From assembly GCF_045223415.1 (NCBI RefSeq), contig NZ_JBEQZJ010000018.1:10332-74331 (forward strand): DNA of 64,000 bases, in the 5' to 3' direction. Of the stretch, positions 1 to 9,119 are shown in pieces (position 1 is the stretch's first letter; each line of letters begins with the position of its first letter). Source of the DNA: Hoskinsella mucinilytica. Lineage in GTDB: Bacteria; Bacillota_I; Bacilli_A; Erysipelotrichales; Erysipelotrichaceae. A model generated the notes under the pieces. That model was not told the origin of the DNA. It made no database searches and saw only the letters and a program-made list of their open reading frames with translations. The position numbers were made by a program, and so were the translations under genes.

Positions 1-1
1 A

Positions 2-436
2 CCATTTGTTCACAAAGCAGATAAGTATGCTGCACAGGGCAATATGAAAGGTGTCGCAAGAATGCATTATCTTGGTGGTTTGTTTGGTGTCAATTTGATC
101 ATCGGTGTCATTGTGGCAATCGGATTCTATGCAGGAGGACCTGCTGTACAATCATTACTGGATGTCATTCCGGAATGGGTATCTAAAGGATTAGAAATCA
201 CAATGGGATTATTACCGGCAATTGGATTTGGTTTATTACTACAAATGACTGTCAACAAAAAGGTTGCATGCTTCTTTATGCTAGGATTTGCACTATCATC
301 TTATCTTGGTATTCCGGTAACCGGTATCGCAATCTTCGGTGCAATTATTGCAATCGTTGTAACACAATTAGATAAAAACACAAAACTTCAAGCAGTAAGT
401 ACAGAAGGAGGAATAGATGAAGATGACGACTTCTAA
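2..436 (+). CDS. PTS mannose-family EIIC, 5'-truncated by window edge
   Basis: The reading frame is open from base 2, so only the C-terminal 144 residues are present. The protein is strongly hydrophobic, with membrane segments around residues 23-45, 62-84 and 88-110 of the visible part. It ends in a short acidic tail. The family forms the membrane channel of mannose-type PTS permeases together with EIID, which follows immediately and overlaps it by 20 bases. Because two deglycase-like SIS proteins follow, the likely substrate is an Amadori compound such as fructoselysine or glucoselysine rather than plain mannose; this is inferred from context. The EIIA and EIIB genes should lie upstream of the window. 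Confidence 0.9.
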   Translation, partial: PFVHKADKYAAQGNMKGVARMHYLGGLFGVNLIIGVIVAIGFYAGGPAVQSLLDVIPEWVSKGLEITMGLLPAIGFGLLLQMTVNKKVACFFMLGFALSSYLGIPVTGIAIFGAIIAIVVTQLDKNTKLQAVSTEGGIDEDDDF

Positions 437-1235
437 TAAATTAACAAAAAAAGAGATCAATAAGGTATTCTGGAGATCCTTTGGGATGGAATGGGACTGG
501 AACTATGAGCGACAAATGAACATGGCTTATTGTTATGCATTACTACCGGTCATTGAAAAACTTTATGATAAAAAAGAAGATCAGATTGCCGCAATGCAAA
601 GACATCTGGAATTCTTCAATACAACACCGCATTTATCTACTTTGATTCTGGGAATTACTGCCGCAATGGAAGAAAGTAATGCCAATGATCCTGACTTTGA
701 TACCGAAAGTATCAACAACGTTAAGATTTCCTTGATGGGACCTTTGGCCGGAATCGGAGATTCCTTTATTTGGGGTACCTTAAGAATTATCGCTACCGGA
801 GTAGGATTATCTTTGGCAACCAAAGGAAATATTTTAGGACCGATTTTATTCTTATTGATTTTCAATATCCCTGCACAGGGCTTACGTCTATATTTGATGA
901 ATGCAGGTTATAAGCTAGGATCATCTTTCTTAGAAAAAATTCAACAAAGTGGTTTGATGGAAACCTTGACTTATGGTGCATCCATTCTTGGTTTGACAGT
1001 GATCGGTGCCATGACCGCAGAAAATGTTTCCATCAGTATACCCTTAGCAATCGGTTCAGGTGATGAGGCCACAACTATCGGAGATATATGTAATAATATC
1101 ATGCCAGGCTTATTGCCATTGGGATTCACGTTATTTATTTATTTCTTATTGAGAAAGAACATCAAAACAACAACCCTGCTTGTGTTATGTGCAATCATCG
1201 GCCTAGCTGGATCATTCTTTGGAATTTTAGGTTAA
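417..1235 (+). CDS. PTS mannose-family EIID
   Basis: This 272-residue protein has the EIID layout. A soluble N-terminal part carries the family's WRSFGMEWDWNYERQMN-like stretch near residue 20 and the motif AMQRHLEFFNTTPH near residue 60. Hydrophobic segments follow, and the C-terminal 30 residues are a membrane anchor. It pairs with EIIC to move and phosphorylate the sugar. AAGGAGG at 405-411 lies 5 bases before the ATG at 417; the ATG at 423 is an alternative start. It overlaps the EIIC gene, indicating translational coupling, and is followed 21 bases later by the SIS protein gene. Confidence 0.95.
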   Translation: MKMTTSNKLTKKEINKVFWRSFGMEWDWNYERQMNMAYCYALLPVIEKLYDKKEDQIAAMQRHLEFFNTTPHLSTLILGITAAMEESNANDPDFDTESINNVKISLMGPLAGIGDSFIWGTLRIIATGVGLSLATKGNILGPILFLLIFNIPAQGLRLYLMNAGYKLGSSFLEKIQQSGLMETLTYGASILGLTVIGAMTAENVSISIPLAIGSGDEATTIGDICNNIMPGLLPLGFTLFIYFLLRKNIKTTTLLVLCAIIGLAGSFFGILG

Positions 1236-1256
1236 CGAAAGAGAGGAAAAAAGAAC

Positions 1257-2252
1257 ATGTTAAAATTGAATGAACAAAAACAAATCGATAGTGTAAGAGG
1301 AGCATTGGCATTAAGAGGAGCCATTAATGAAATCGTAGATGGTATTTGTAAAGAAGGTTATAAAAATATTTGTTGGTTAGGAATCGGAGGAACTTGGGCA
1401 AGTAGTATGCAGGCAACGGTTCATATGAAAGAATATTCCGCCATTGAAACATGGGCTGAAAATGCTGCTGAATATCTAACTACCGGAAATAAACGTATTG
1501 GGAAGGGAACCATCGTCATTACTTCTTCCGTAACAGGAAATACCATCGAAGTAGTCAAAGCAGTAAAAAAATGTCAAGAAGCTGGTGCTAAAGTCATTGG
1601 GTTCATTGATATTGAAACAGCAGATTTGGCTAAAATGGTAGATTATTGTATTTCTTATGGACAAAATGAACAATTGAAATTCTTTATGGTTGCGGATCGT
1701 TTTATGGTGAACAATCATGAAATGGACTTCTATGAAGATATGTATCAGAATTTTGAAACGTATTTGCCAGAAGCTTTGGTTGAAGTAGAAAAGAAAGCAG
1801 ACGATTTTGGACAAGCTTTCGCAAAACAACACTGGAATGATGAACTACACTACTTTGTAGGCGCAGGAAATCAATGGGGTGCAACGTATTCTTATGCGAT
1901 GTGTTATTGGGAAGAACAGCTATGGATCAAAACAAAATCCATAACAGCTCCTGAATTCTTCCATGGTATGTTTGAAATTGTCACAAAAGAAACACCAGTG
2001 ACCGTTTATGTCGGAGAAGATGCACAGCGTTCCCTTTCTGAACGTGTAGTAAACTTTATTCCTAGAATTTGCGCTAATTATACAGTGATCGATACCAAAG
2101 ATTATGAATTAAAAGGAATCAAAGAAGCATATAGAGGACATATTTCTCACTTAGTCATGCATGCGGTAAATAATCGTATTGATGCTTATATGGAAAAAGA
2201 AACATGTCATCCTATGGAAATTCGTAGATATTATCGTAAACTGGAATATTAA
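1257..2252 (+). CDS. SIS-domain sugar-phosphate deglycase, FrlB/GfrF-like
   Basis: A 331-residue protein with two SIS folds. The first covers about residues 20-160 with the phosphosugar loop WLGIGGTWASSMQ and the serine-rich stretch TSSVTGNT. The second starts near residue 190 with FVGAGNQWG. The end IRRYYRKLEY matches the C-terminal ERRYYGGLVEY-type tail of FrlB fructoselysine-6-phosphate deglycases. The family splits fructoselysine 6-phosphate or related Amadori compounds into glucose 6-phosphate and the amine. A second SIS protein lies two genes downstream, and in Salmonella gfr two such deglycases also sit beside a mannose-family PTS. The exact amine substrate cannot be read from sequence. 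Confidence 0.75.
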   Translation: MLKLNEQKQIDSVRGALALRGAINEIVDGICKEGYKNICWLGIGGTWASSMQATVHMKEYSAIETWAENAAEYLTTGNKRIGKGTIVITSSVTGNTIEVVKAVKKCQEAGAKVIGFIDIETADLAKMVDYCISYGQNEQLKFFMVADRFMVNNHEMDFYEDMYQNFETYLPEALVEVEKKADDFGQAFAKQHWNDELHYFVGAGNQWGATYSYAMCYWEEQLWIKTKSITAPEFFHGMFEIVTKETPVTVYVGEDAQRSLSERVVNFIPRICANYTVIDTKDYELKGIKEAYRGHISHLVMHAVNNRIDAYMEKETCHPMEIRRYYRKLEY

Positions 2253-2260
2253 AAGATTCA

Positions 2261-2929
2261 ATGAGGAAGTTGAAAGCAATCATCTTCGATATGGATGGGG
2301 TACTCTTTGATTCAGAAAGAGCTTATATGGATCGTTTGAATCGTTTTATGAATCAAGATGGAAAACAACTTTCCATGGATATACAAAGGAAGCTATTAGG
2401 ATCTGGTGATCAAGAGAAATGGAACGTCTTTGATACCATGTATGAAGGACGTCTGAGTAGAGAACAGTTCTTTAAGCGATATGATGAATATTATCGAAAT
2501 GAGCCGTTCTCTTATCGATCACTTCTCTTTGATGGAGTAATAGATACCATATCTACTCTAAAGAAGCAGGGTTATCGCTTAGCATTGGCTTCTTCCTCTA
2601 CTTTATATGAAATACACTCTGCTTTAGAAGAATGTCAGTTAACATCGTATTTTACTTCGATATTAAGTGGAGAACAATGCGTTAAGACAAAGCCGGATCC
2701 ACAAATCTATTTGGATACCTTAAAGGCGTTAGATATTCAGACACAAGATTGTATCGTTGTAGAAGACAGTACTTATGGAATACGTGCAGCAAAAGCCGCA
2801 GGTCTATATGTAGTCGCAAAAAAAGAGGATACGATCAAAGTAGATCAAAGCGAAGCAGATGATATCATATCTCATCACCATGAGCTGTTTTCTATCATCA
2901 ATAAATTGGAAAGGAGTGATATCCAATGA
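2261..2929 (+). CDS. HAD-superfamily subclass IA phosphatase / phosphoglucomutase-like
   Basis: This 222-residue protein has all four HAD motifs: nucleophile DMDGVLFDSE at residues 10-19, motif II in LASSSTLYE, motif III lysine in KTKPDPQIY, and motif IV in VVEDSTYGIRAAKAAG. It looks like the PgmB/CbbY group, which acts on small sugar phosphates. It lies between the two SIS genes and overlaps the next one as ATGA, so it belongs to the same operon. It could dephosphorylate a by-product of deglycation or isomerise a sugar phosphate. The sequence does not decide between these. Confidence 0.85.
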   Translation: MRKLKAIIFDMDGVLFDSERAYMDRLNRFMNQDGKQLSMDIQRKLLGSGDQEKWNVFDTMYEGRLSREQFFKRYDEYYRNEPFSYRSLLFDGVIDTISTLKKQGYRLALASSSTLYEIHSALEECQLTSYFTSILSGEQCVKTKPDPQIYLDTLKALDIQTQDCIVVEDSTYGIRAAKAAGLYVVAKKEDTIKVDQSEADDIISHHHELFSIINKLERSDIQ

Positions 2930-4005
2930 AAAAAATGACAATGCAGGATTATATAAAAGAAACTCCTATCGTTTGTAGAAATAATATCCAACATGCGAAA
3001 ACGTTGGTTCGACCTTTATTAGATCAAATGAAGGGAAAAGATATCAAAGCTATATGGTTGATTGCGTCAGGATCAAGCTTTAATAGTTGTCATTGTGCAA
3101 GAGCAATGATGCGTTTATGTCTAAAATGTGAAATCAAAATTATCACACCATTTACGTTTACTTATTATGAACATGACATCAAAGAAGAAGACCTTGTTTG
3201 TGTTATCTCACAAAGTGGTTTGAGTACCAATGCAATCGAAGCATTGAAAAAACTAAAAGCAATGAACCATACTACCATAGCATTAACAGGTAATCCTAAT
3301 AGTGATATCAAGGAATATGCAGATCTTGTGATTGATTATGGTGTAAAAGAAGAACTCGTCGGCTATGTAACAAAAGGAGTTACCACATTATGTTTATTCC
3401 TGATGTTATTTGCAATCGAAGCAAGCAATCATCAGGAGTATTTTGGAGAGCTGGAAAAAGCCATTGATCTAAATGAAGAAATGATAGATAAAACATTAGC
3501 GTTTATCCCACTACATTATAAGAATTTAACTTCTATGCGGCATATTTATTTCTGTGGTGCAGGAAGTAATTATGGAACTGCATTAGAAGGTACGTTAAAA
3601 GCAGGAGAGACCATTCATATCCCTAGCTGTTGTTATGAAGTGGAAGAATATATTCATGGACCTAATTTACAGCTGACACCGGAATACAATGTTATCTTCT
3701 TTGATGGTGGGGATGTCGCAAGTGAACGAGTGAAACAAGTATATCTAGCGACACGTAAGGTGAGTGATCGTGTATATATGATCAGCAATCATCCAGACTT
3801 GAAACAAGATTCCCATGTGCTTTCTTTATCAGATCAGGTCATGAGTGAATGTGCACCATTAGCATATCTTCCATTTGTACAATTGTTAAGCTATGTCATC
3901 AGCAGTGATTTAAATAGTGTCAAACAACATCCATTATTAAAGGAGTTTAAAAAGATCGCCAGCGCTAAAACAGAAAGTTTTGTGAACTATGACGATGATG
4001 AATAA
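2926..4005 (+). CDS. Second SIS-domain deglycase, GfrE/GlmS-isomerase-like
   Basis: A 359-residue protein with two SIS domains. The first has WLIASGSSFNSCHCA near residue 46 and ISQSGLSTNAIEA near residue 95. The second has YFCGAGSNYGTALEGTLK near residue 205. The HGPNL motif near residue 247 corresponds to the EFRHGP catalytic stretch of GlmS/FrlB-type enzymes. It differs clearly from the FrlB-like protein two genes upstream, so the pair may handle two related conjugates, as GfrE (glucoselysine-6-P) and GfrF (fructoselysine-6-P) do in Salmonella. It is translationally coupled to the HAD gene by ATGA and is the last gene before a terminator. Confidence 0.75.
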   Translation: MKKMTMQDYIKETPIVCRNNIQHAKTLVRPLLDQMKGKDIKAIWLIASGSSFNSCHCARAMMRLCLKCEIKIITPFTFTYYEHDIKEEDLVCVISQSGLSTNAIEALKKLKAMNHTTIALTGNPNSDIKEYADLVIDYGVKEELVGYVTKGVTTLCLFLMLFAIEASNHQEYFGELEKAIDLNEEMIDKTLAFIPLHYKNLTSMRHIYFCGAGSNYGTALEGTLKAGETIHIPSCCYEVEEYIHGPNLQLTPEYNVIFFDGGDVASERVKQVYLATRKVSDRVYMISNHPDLKQDSHVLSLSDQVMSECAPLAYLPFVQLLSYVISSDLNSVKQHPLLKEFKKIASAKTESFVNYDDDE

Positions 4006-4010
4006 GAAAC

Positions 4011-4052
4011 ACTCTGTCTTACAGTGAATCGCTGTAGGCACAGAGTTTTTTT
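4011..4052 (+). terminator. Intrinsic terminator of the gfr-like operon
   Basis: A long hairpin pairs ACTCTGT with ACAGAGT, with an inner TACAG/CTGTA stem, and is followed by seven T residues. It starts 6 bases after the stop codon of the second SIS gene and separates it from the RpiR regulator. Confidence 0.92.
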
Positions 4053-4072
4053 ACTCTCAAGTTGATTTTACA

Positions 4073-4101
4073 TTGCATTTTTGATATATGCCCTGTAAGA
4101 T
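4073..4101 (+). promoter_or_regulatory. Putative sigma-A promoter of the RpiR regulator gene
   Basis: TTGCAT at 4073-4078 and TAAGAT at 4096-4101 are separated by 17 bases. They lie downstream of the terminator and 26 bases before the chosen start codon. A TG dinucleotide directly before the -10 would strengthen it. Confidence 0.5.
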
Positions 4102-4127
4102 AGGAATAGATAAAGGAGATGTTGTGT

Positions 4128-4934
4128 ATGCCAATGGTTATGCCGGTATTAACGATGTTATTGAGAGAAATCAATGTCACAAATAAAAAAGGAAGTTCTT
4201 ATGATATAGCGAAAGCTTTGTTAGATCATTATCATGAGATACCGAATCGAACCATTCATGAGATGGCTGATGAATGTTATATATCTTCTGCATCATTATC
4301 TCGTTTTATTCGAACAATTGGCTTTGATCATTATACAGATTTCAAAGAAGCTTGTCGTAAAGAAATCGGAATCGAGGTAGACTATTCCAAGGATGTATCC
4401 AAGGCCAGTATTGATGATATGCGACCTATCATAGAACGATATACGGAAAGTATCAAGCATAATATTGATTATACCTATCAACAAATGGATTTTTCTCAAT
4501 TGGAACGCATTTGTAAAATGATGTTTGAAGCAAAAGAAATTGCCTTTTTCGGATTAGAATTTGCGATGTTATTAGGACAACATTTTCAAGTTAAAATGGC
4601 AAGTATGAATAAACTGGTACGATTGGGTTTGACTTATGAGGAACAAAAAGAGATTGCTCAACAGCTTCCTGAGCATGCGCTTGTATTTGTGGCTTCTTTA
4701 GAAGGTGGATATTTTTATCGAAATGATGAGGTTATGAATATCTTTCAACAAAAGCATGTAACCATTGTCGCAATGACGATGAATGAAAATACGAAAATGA
4801 CAAAAGATATCGATGAAATTTTGATATGTAATAAAGTTAACAGTAATACAGAGGGAAGAATAACATTATTGTATATGATAGAAATCTTGTTGATGTATTA
4901 TTTTGTGAATTATCAAATGTACCATATGGAATAG
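4128..4934 (+). CDS. RpiR-family transcriptional regulator
   Basis: With the start at 4128 the protein has 268 residues. The N-terminal HTH_6 domain (residues about 1-75) contains HEMADECYISSASLSRFIRTIGF. A SIS domain from about residue 105 to 240 should sense a phosphosugar. AAAGGAG at 4112-4118 lies 9 bases before ATG 4128; the ATG at 4119 touches this site and is unlikely. The gene follows the gfr-like operon and precedes the beta-glucoside cassette, so it could control either; the ligand is probably a sugar phosphate made by one of them. Confidence 0.88.
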   Translation: MPMVMPVLTMLLREINVTNKKGSSYDIAKALLDHYHEIPNRTIHEMADECYISSASLSRFIRTIGFDHYTDFKEACRKEIGIEVDYSKDVSKASIDDMRPIIERYTESIKHNIDYTYQQMDFSQLERICKMMFEAKEIAFFGLEFAMLLGQHFQVKMASMNKLVRLGLTYEEQKEIAQQLPEHALVFVASLEGGYFYRNDEVMNIFQQKHVTIVAMTMNENTKMTKDIDEILICNKVNSNTEGRITLLYMIEILLMYYFVNYQMYHME

Positions 4935-4960
4935 CATGATGAATTTCAATATTTGAAACT

Positions 4961-4994
4961 GACTTGGTGATTATGAAATTACCGGGTCTTTTTT
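4961..4994 (+). terminator. Intrinsic terminator after the RpiR gene
   Basis: GACTTGGT pairs with ACCGGGTC (two G-T pairs) around a 12-base loop, followed by a T-run. It lies 27 bases after the RpiR stop codon, so the GH1 gene downstream probably has its own promoter. Confidence 0.65.
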
Positions 4995-5055
4995 GATGAC
5001 AGAAAAAAAGTAGTTCCATGATAAAGTGTAACTGTAAGATATGAGGAGGTTATAT

Positions 5056-6447
5056 ATGGAAAATCAAAGATTTTCGAATACGTTTCTCTGGGGTGCCAGC
5101 ACAAGTGCTTTTCAAATCGAAGGAGGGTATTTAGAAGGTGGCAAAGGACTTTCTACCACAGACTGTAGAAACGTTTTAAAGGGGATTGCCAATAGCTTTG
5201 TCGCAAGTGATCATTATCATCATTGGAAAGAGGACATCGCTTATATGAAAGAGCTTGGTATTGGCATTTATCGCTTTTCCTTTAGTTGGGCTAGAATTAT
5301 GCCGGATGGCTGGAATGTCAATGAACAAGGGTTACAGTTCTATGATCAAATCATAGAGGAATGTTTAAACTATGGCATACAACCTTTTCCTACGCTTTAT
5401 CACTTTGAAATGCCACAAGCATTGGTTGATGAATTTGGCGGATGGAAATCAAGAAAATGTATCGATGCTTATATCAAATATGCGAATATTTGTTTCCATC
5501 GTTGGAAAGGAAAGATACGTTATTGGGCAACCATCAATGAGCAATTGATTGCTTGTGCTGCATCTGATTTAAATGGAAATCATGAAACAGATCCTAAACA
5601 AAAATTAAAAGATATGTATCAAATGAGTTATCATATGTCCATTGCAGAGAAAAAAGCATTTCAGTTATTAAAAGAACTAGATGCTGACGCAAAAATTGGC
5701 GTTGTATGTTCCATGCAGGTCATTTACCCTGAAACATCTCATCCTATGGATATACAAGCCGCAAGTGATGCACAAGATTTCCTACAACATATGTATCTTG
5801 ATATGAGTGTTTATGGGAGATATCCACAACGTGTGATACATTACCTGAAAAAGAAACAGCTTTATCCTAATACAGAAAAAGAAGATGAAGCATTGCTAGG
5901 TTATGGTCCTGATTTTATCGGTATCAATTATTACGCAAGCAACTGTGTGAAGGCAAAAAACGCAGAGGAAGACGAGCAAAAACTACCACCGTTTTATCGT
6001 AATGATTTATTTTCTATGGCAATCAATCATCATTTGCCTAGAACAAAATGGATGGAATATGGCATTGATCCATGTGGTTTATCTATAGGGATTCGCCAAT
6101 TGTATGAACGTTATCATCTACCGATCATGATTACAGAAAACGGATTGGCTTGTTGTGATGAACTTGTTGATCATGAGGTAAACGATGATGATCGTATCGA
6201 ATATTTACAAATGCATATTCTAGAGTGTCAAAAGCTCATTGAAGAAGGATATCCGCTGATTGGTTATTGTCCTTGGTCATTGATTGATGTACTAAGCTCT
6301 CATCAAGGTTTTTCTAAACGCTATGGTTTAATTTATATTGATAGAACAGATGAAGATGAAAAAGAGTGTGCTAGGATACCTAAAAAAAGCTTTGCATGGT
6401 ATCAAAATTTAATCAAACAAAATAGGAAGGATGAACGATATGAATAA
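5056..6447 (+). CDS. GH1 6-phospho-beta-glucosidase
   Basis: This 463-residue glycoside hydrolase family 1 enzyme should split phosphorylated beta-glucosides arriving through a PTS. The N-terminus has the GH1 signature FLWGASTSAFQIEGG. The acid/base region reads ATINEQ, and the nucleophile is the glutamate of MITENGLA near residue 360. Length matches the family's usual 460-480. AGGAGG at 5044-5049 selects ATG 5056 over the upstream ATG at 5041, which lies before that site. The next gene, a PTS EIIC, starts before this gene ends, so the two are co-translated. A second, different GH1 follows the EIIC. Confidence 0.93.
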   Translation: MENQRFSNTFLWGASTSAFQIEGGYLEGGKGLSTTDCRNVLKGIANSFVASDHYHHWKEDIAYMKELGIGIYRFSFSWARIMPDGWNVNEQGLQFYDQIIEECLNYGIQPFPTLYHFEMPQALVDEFGGWKSRKCIDAYIKYANICFHRWKGKIRYWATINEQLIACAASDLNGNHETDPKQKLKDMYQMSYHMSIAEKKAFQLLKELDADAKIGVVCSMQVIYPETSHPMDIQAASDAQDFLQHMYLDMSVYGRYPQRVIHYLKKKQLYPNTEKEDEALLGYGPDFIGINYYASNCVKAKNAEEDEQKLPPFYRNDLFSMAINHHLPRTKWMEYGIDPCGLSIGIRQLYERYHLPIMITENGLACCDELVDHEVNDDDRIEYLQMHILECQKLIEEGYPLIGYCPWSLIDVLSSHQGFSKRYGLIYIDRTDEDEKECARIPKKSFAWYQNLIKQNRKDERYE

Positions 6448-7768
6448 ATTTATGACAATGATGGAACATTATCTCGTTCCATTAGCAAACAAGATTTCCG
6501 CAAACCGCTACTTAAAGACAATCAGTAATGGTTCTATGGCTTTGCTTGGCATCATTATGCTAGGTTCCTTGTTTACTGTGATATCCAGTATTACTTGGGA
6601 ACCTTATCAAACTTTTTTGACAAGTTCAGGATTGGGCACGTTACTAGGCTATGTACCGGATTTCACAATTGATCTATTGGCATTATATATGGCATTTTCC
6701 ATTGGGTATCAAGGCGCAAAAATATTTGAAATCAAAGATAAAGCATTCAATGCAGGAGCGATTTCACTTGTTTGTTTCTTGTTGTTAACACCAATCAACA
6801 CGACCGCAATGGAAGGCTCTACCTTTTTAGATATCAGCTATCTAGGCGCTAAAGGTGTTTTTGTCGCTTTGATAACCGGTATTATCACAGTGAAGATCCT
6901 TGCCTTCTTTGTAAAACGTAATTTTACGATCAAAATGCCAAATGGGGTACCATCCATGGTTATGGAATCCTTCTCAGCTTTGATTCCCGCTACGGTTATT
7001 GTTGTATTATTTGCGTTGATAAAGTTTGGGTTTGCGCAGACGTCTTATGAAACAGCGAACAACTTCATTTATACGATACTACAAACTCCGATTCAATCAT
7101 TAACAGGTAGCTTACCGGCCTTTCTTTTATTGATACTGGTATCTCAATTATTATGGTTCTTTGGCGTTCATGGTTCTATGACGGTATTACCGATCCTTTT
7201 CCCTATCTTCCTTGGTTATCTTGCAGAAAATACAGCAGCAGTAGAAGCCGGAAAGATAGCACCAAATGTAATCAATTTCGGTTTATATGATCTGGCTTGT
7301 CTTGGCGGTTGTGGCGCAACCATAGGTTTGGTTATCGTCATGTTCTTTTTCTCAAAAAGCAAACGATACAAAGCCTTTTCTAAGCTTGTATTACCTTGTG
7401 GCTTATTCGGAGTAAATGAACCAGTCGTATTTGGCATGCCATTGATGTTGAATGTCATGATGCTGATTCCTTTCTTATTAACACCGATCATTATCGTCAC
7501 AATCGGTTATCTTCTTATTCAACTTCATGTGATTACACCTACCATCGGTGTGTTAGGTGCCGGTTCCTTACCACCACTTGTTCATGGTATCGTACAAGGT
7601 TCTCTATCATTTGGTATCTATGAACTGTTTGCTACAGTTCTATCCATGATCCTTTACTTCCCATTCTTCAAAATTCTAGATAAACAAGCATGTGTTGAAG
7701 AACAAGTTGCGGAAAAAGACGAAATCTCATCTGAAGATGATCTGTCTTTTGAAAAGGAGGACTTATGA
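6440..7768 (+). CDS. PTS lactose/cellobiose-family EIIC permease
   Basis: A 442-residue membrane protein with about ten hydrophobic segments and family hallmarks: LLWFFGVHGSMTVLPILFP near residue 235 and FGVNEPVVFGMPLMLN near residue 320. It transports a beta-glucoside or cellobiose-like disaccharide. Start 6440 is preferred over 6431 because GGAAGG at 6425-6430 lies 9 bases upstream of it. The flanking genes both encode GH1 enzymes. No EIIA or EIIB gene lies in this cassette, so these must be borrowed, for example from the complete lac-type PTS at 31 kb or from elsewhere. Confidence 0.93.
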   Translation: MNKFMTMMEHYLVPLANKISANRYLKTISNGSMALLGIIMLGSLFTVISSITWEPYQTFLTSSGLGTLLGYVPDFTIDLLALYMAFSIGYQGAKIFEIKDKAFNAGAISLVCFLLLTPINTTAMEGSTFLDISYLGAKGVFVALITGIITVKILAFFVKRNFTIKMPNGVPSMVMESFSALIPATVIVVLFALIKFGFAQTSYETANNFIYTILQTPIQSLTGSLPAFLLLILVSQLLWFFGVHGSMTVLPILFPIFLGYLAENTAAVEAGKIAPNVINFGLYDLACLGGCGATIGLVIVMFFFSKSKRYKAFSKLVLPCGLFGVNEPVVFGMPLMLNVMMLIPFLLTPIIIVTIGYLLIQLHVITPTIGVLGAGSLPPLVHGIVQGSLSFGIYELFATVLSMILYFPFFKILDKQACVEEQVAEKDEISSEDDLSFEKEDL

Positions 7769-9051
7769 TAGATATCTTTCAATATCCCGATATCACATTT
7801 CCTAAAGGGTTTCTATGGGGCGCAACTACCGCAGGACAACAGATTGAAGGAAACAATTGTTCCTATCTTGATGATCCTCACTGTGCACCACCCTTTGCTT
7901 ATGGTGGAGTACCTTATGAAATGGCAGGAAATGCTTGTGATAGTTATAACCGATACGAAGATGACATTCAGCTATTGAAACAGATGCATATGGGAGTGTA
8001 TCGTATGTCAATCGAATGGTGTCGTATAGAACCTCGAAAGGGATGTTTTGATGAAGTTGCTATAGAACATTATCTTCATCAGCTACAACGGTTAAAAGAA
8101 GAAGGAATTCAAGTATGTTTAACATTACATCACGTATCACATCCAACATGGTTTCATGAAGAAGGCGCATTTCATACCTTAGAGAATATGGATGTTTGGG
8201 AACGCTATATTCATAAGGTCGCAAAAACTTATCACGCCTTTGTAGATTATTGGATTGTCATAAATGAAATGAATCTGGCTTTTGAATATAGTGAAGAGGA
8301 GCGTATTCATATGCTTCAATATCATGCAAGAGGTTATCATATCATAAAAAAATATAGTGATAAACCAATCAGTTCTACATTATCTTACTCTATGAAAGAA
8401 CCCTTTCGAGGTAAATATGATCATGCGGATACAGTGATGGCAGATTACATTGATTATGTTGAAAATGAATTCTTTATTCATGCCATTCGAACAGGCGAAA
8501 TCGTGATGCCTTTTCATGATGCCGTTTATTTACCTGAGGTAAAAGATACTTGTGACTTTTGGGCTTTGAATACGTATATTCGTCAATTTATCAATAGCAG
8601 AAAACGTGAATTTCGCTTTGATACCTATCAAGCAACACATTTTAAAGCTTTGTCAAAACCCTTTTTCACAGAAGAAATCAATCCTGATATCATGATTGAA
8701 ATGTTGATGAGATTTAAAGATAAACCGGTCATGATTACGGAAAATGGTATTGCAGTTGAAGATGATAGAATTCGTATGGTATACCTTAGTGCTATGCTAC
8801 AAGCAATGCGACAAGCGATGGACTTAGGCGCAAATGTAATCGGATATCTTCATTGGTCTTTATTAGATAACTGGGAATGGGGTACTTATCATCCAACGTT
8901 TGGACTAGCTAGTGTTGATCCGATTTCAAAAGATAGAACGCTAAAGGAAAGTGGCAAACTTTATGGAAGGATCGCACAGGAAAACGGATGGAATCAAACC
9001 ATGATCAGATCCTTTTTGAAAGAATTACCATCTATCATAAATTTAAAATAA
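7765..9051 (+). CDS. GH1-family glycosidase, second and divergent copy
   Basis: This 428-residue GH1 enzyme starts with FPKGFLWGATTAGQQIEGNN, has VINEMN at the acid/base position and MITENGIAV at the nucleophile near residue 330, and ends with the family's GYLHWSLLDNWEW-type substrate-binding motif. It is shorter than the upstream GH1 and differs in the acid/base neighbourhood (NEMN against NEQ), which suggests another aglycone or linkage. It overlaps the EIIC stop as ATGA. Whether it acts on phosphorylated or free glycosides cannot be settled from sequence; its place beside the PTS favours phosphorylated ones. Confidence 0.9.
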   Translation: MIDIFQYPDITFPKGFLWGATTAGQQIEGNNCSYLDDPHCAPPFAYGGVPYEMAGNACDSYNRYEDDIQLLKQMHMGVYRMSIEWCRIEPRKGCFDEVAIEHYLHQLQRLKEEGIQVCLTLHHVSHPTWFHEEGAFHTLENMDVWERYIHKVAKTYHAFVDYWIVINEMNLAFEYSEEERIHMLQYHARGYHIIKKYSDKPISSTLSYSMKEPFRGKYDHADTVMADYIDYVENEFFIHAIRTGEIVMPFHDAVYLPEVKDTCDFWALNTYIRQFINSRKREFRFDTYQATHFKALSKPFFTEEINPDIMIEMLMRFKDKPVMITENGIAVEDDRIRMVYLSAMLQAMRQAMDLGANVIGYLHWSLLDNWEWGTYHPTFGLASVDPISKDRTLKESGKLYGRIAQENGWNQTMIRSFLKELPSIINLK

Positions 9052-9119
9052 GATATTCAAAGATTAACATGATTCAAACAATTCTATGTTATGATGTAGA
9101 TAACATGGAGGTGTTGTTT

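Noticed and set aside
5017..5040. Promoter with TGTAAGAT just before the first GH1 gene.
   Set aside because: Transcription would begin inside the ribosome site at 5044-5049, so the real promoter is probably further upstream.
8988..9119. N-terminal extension of the OmpR-type regulator into the GH1 gene.
   Set aside because: A GGAGGT site and the normal receiver start MIQILVVEDD place the start at 9120.
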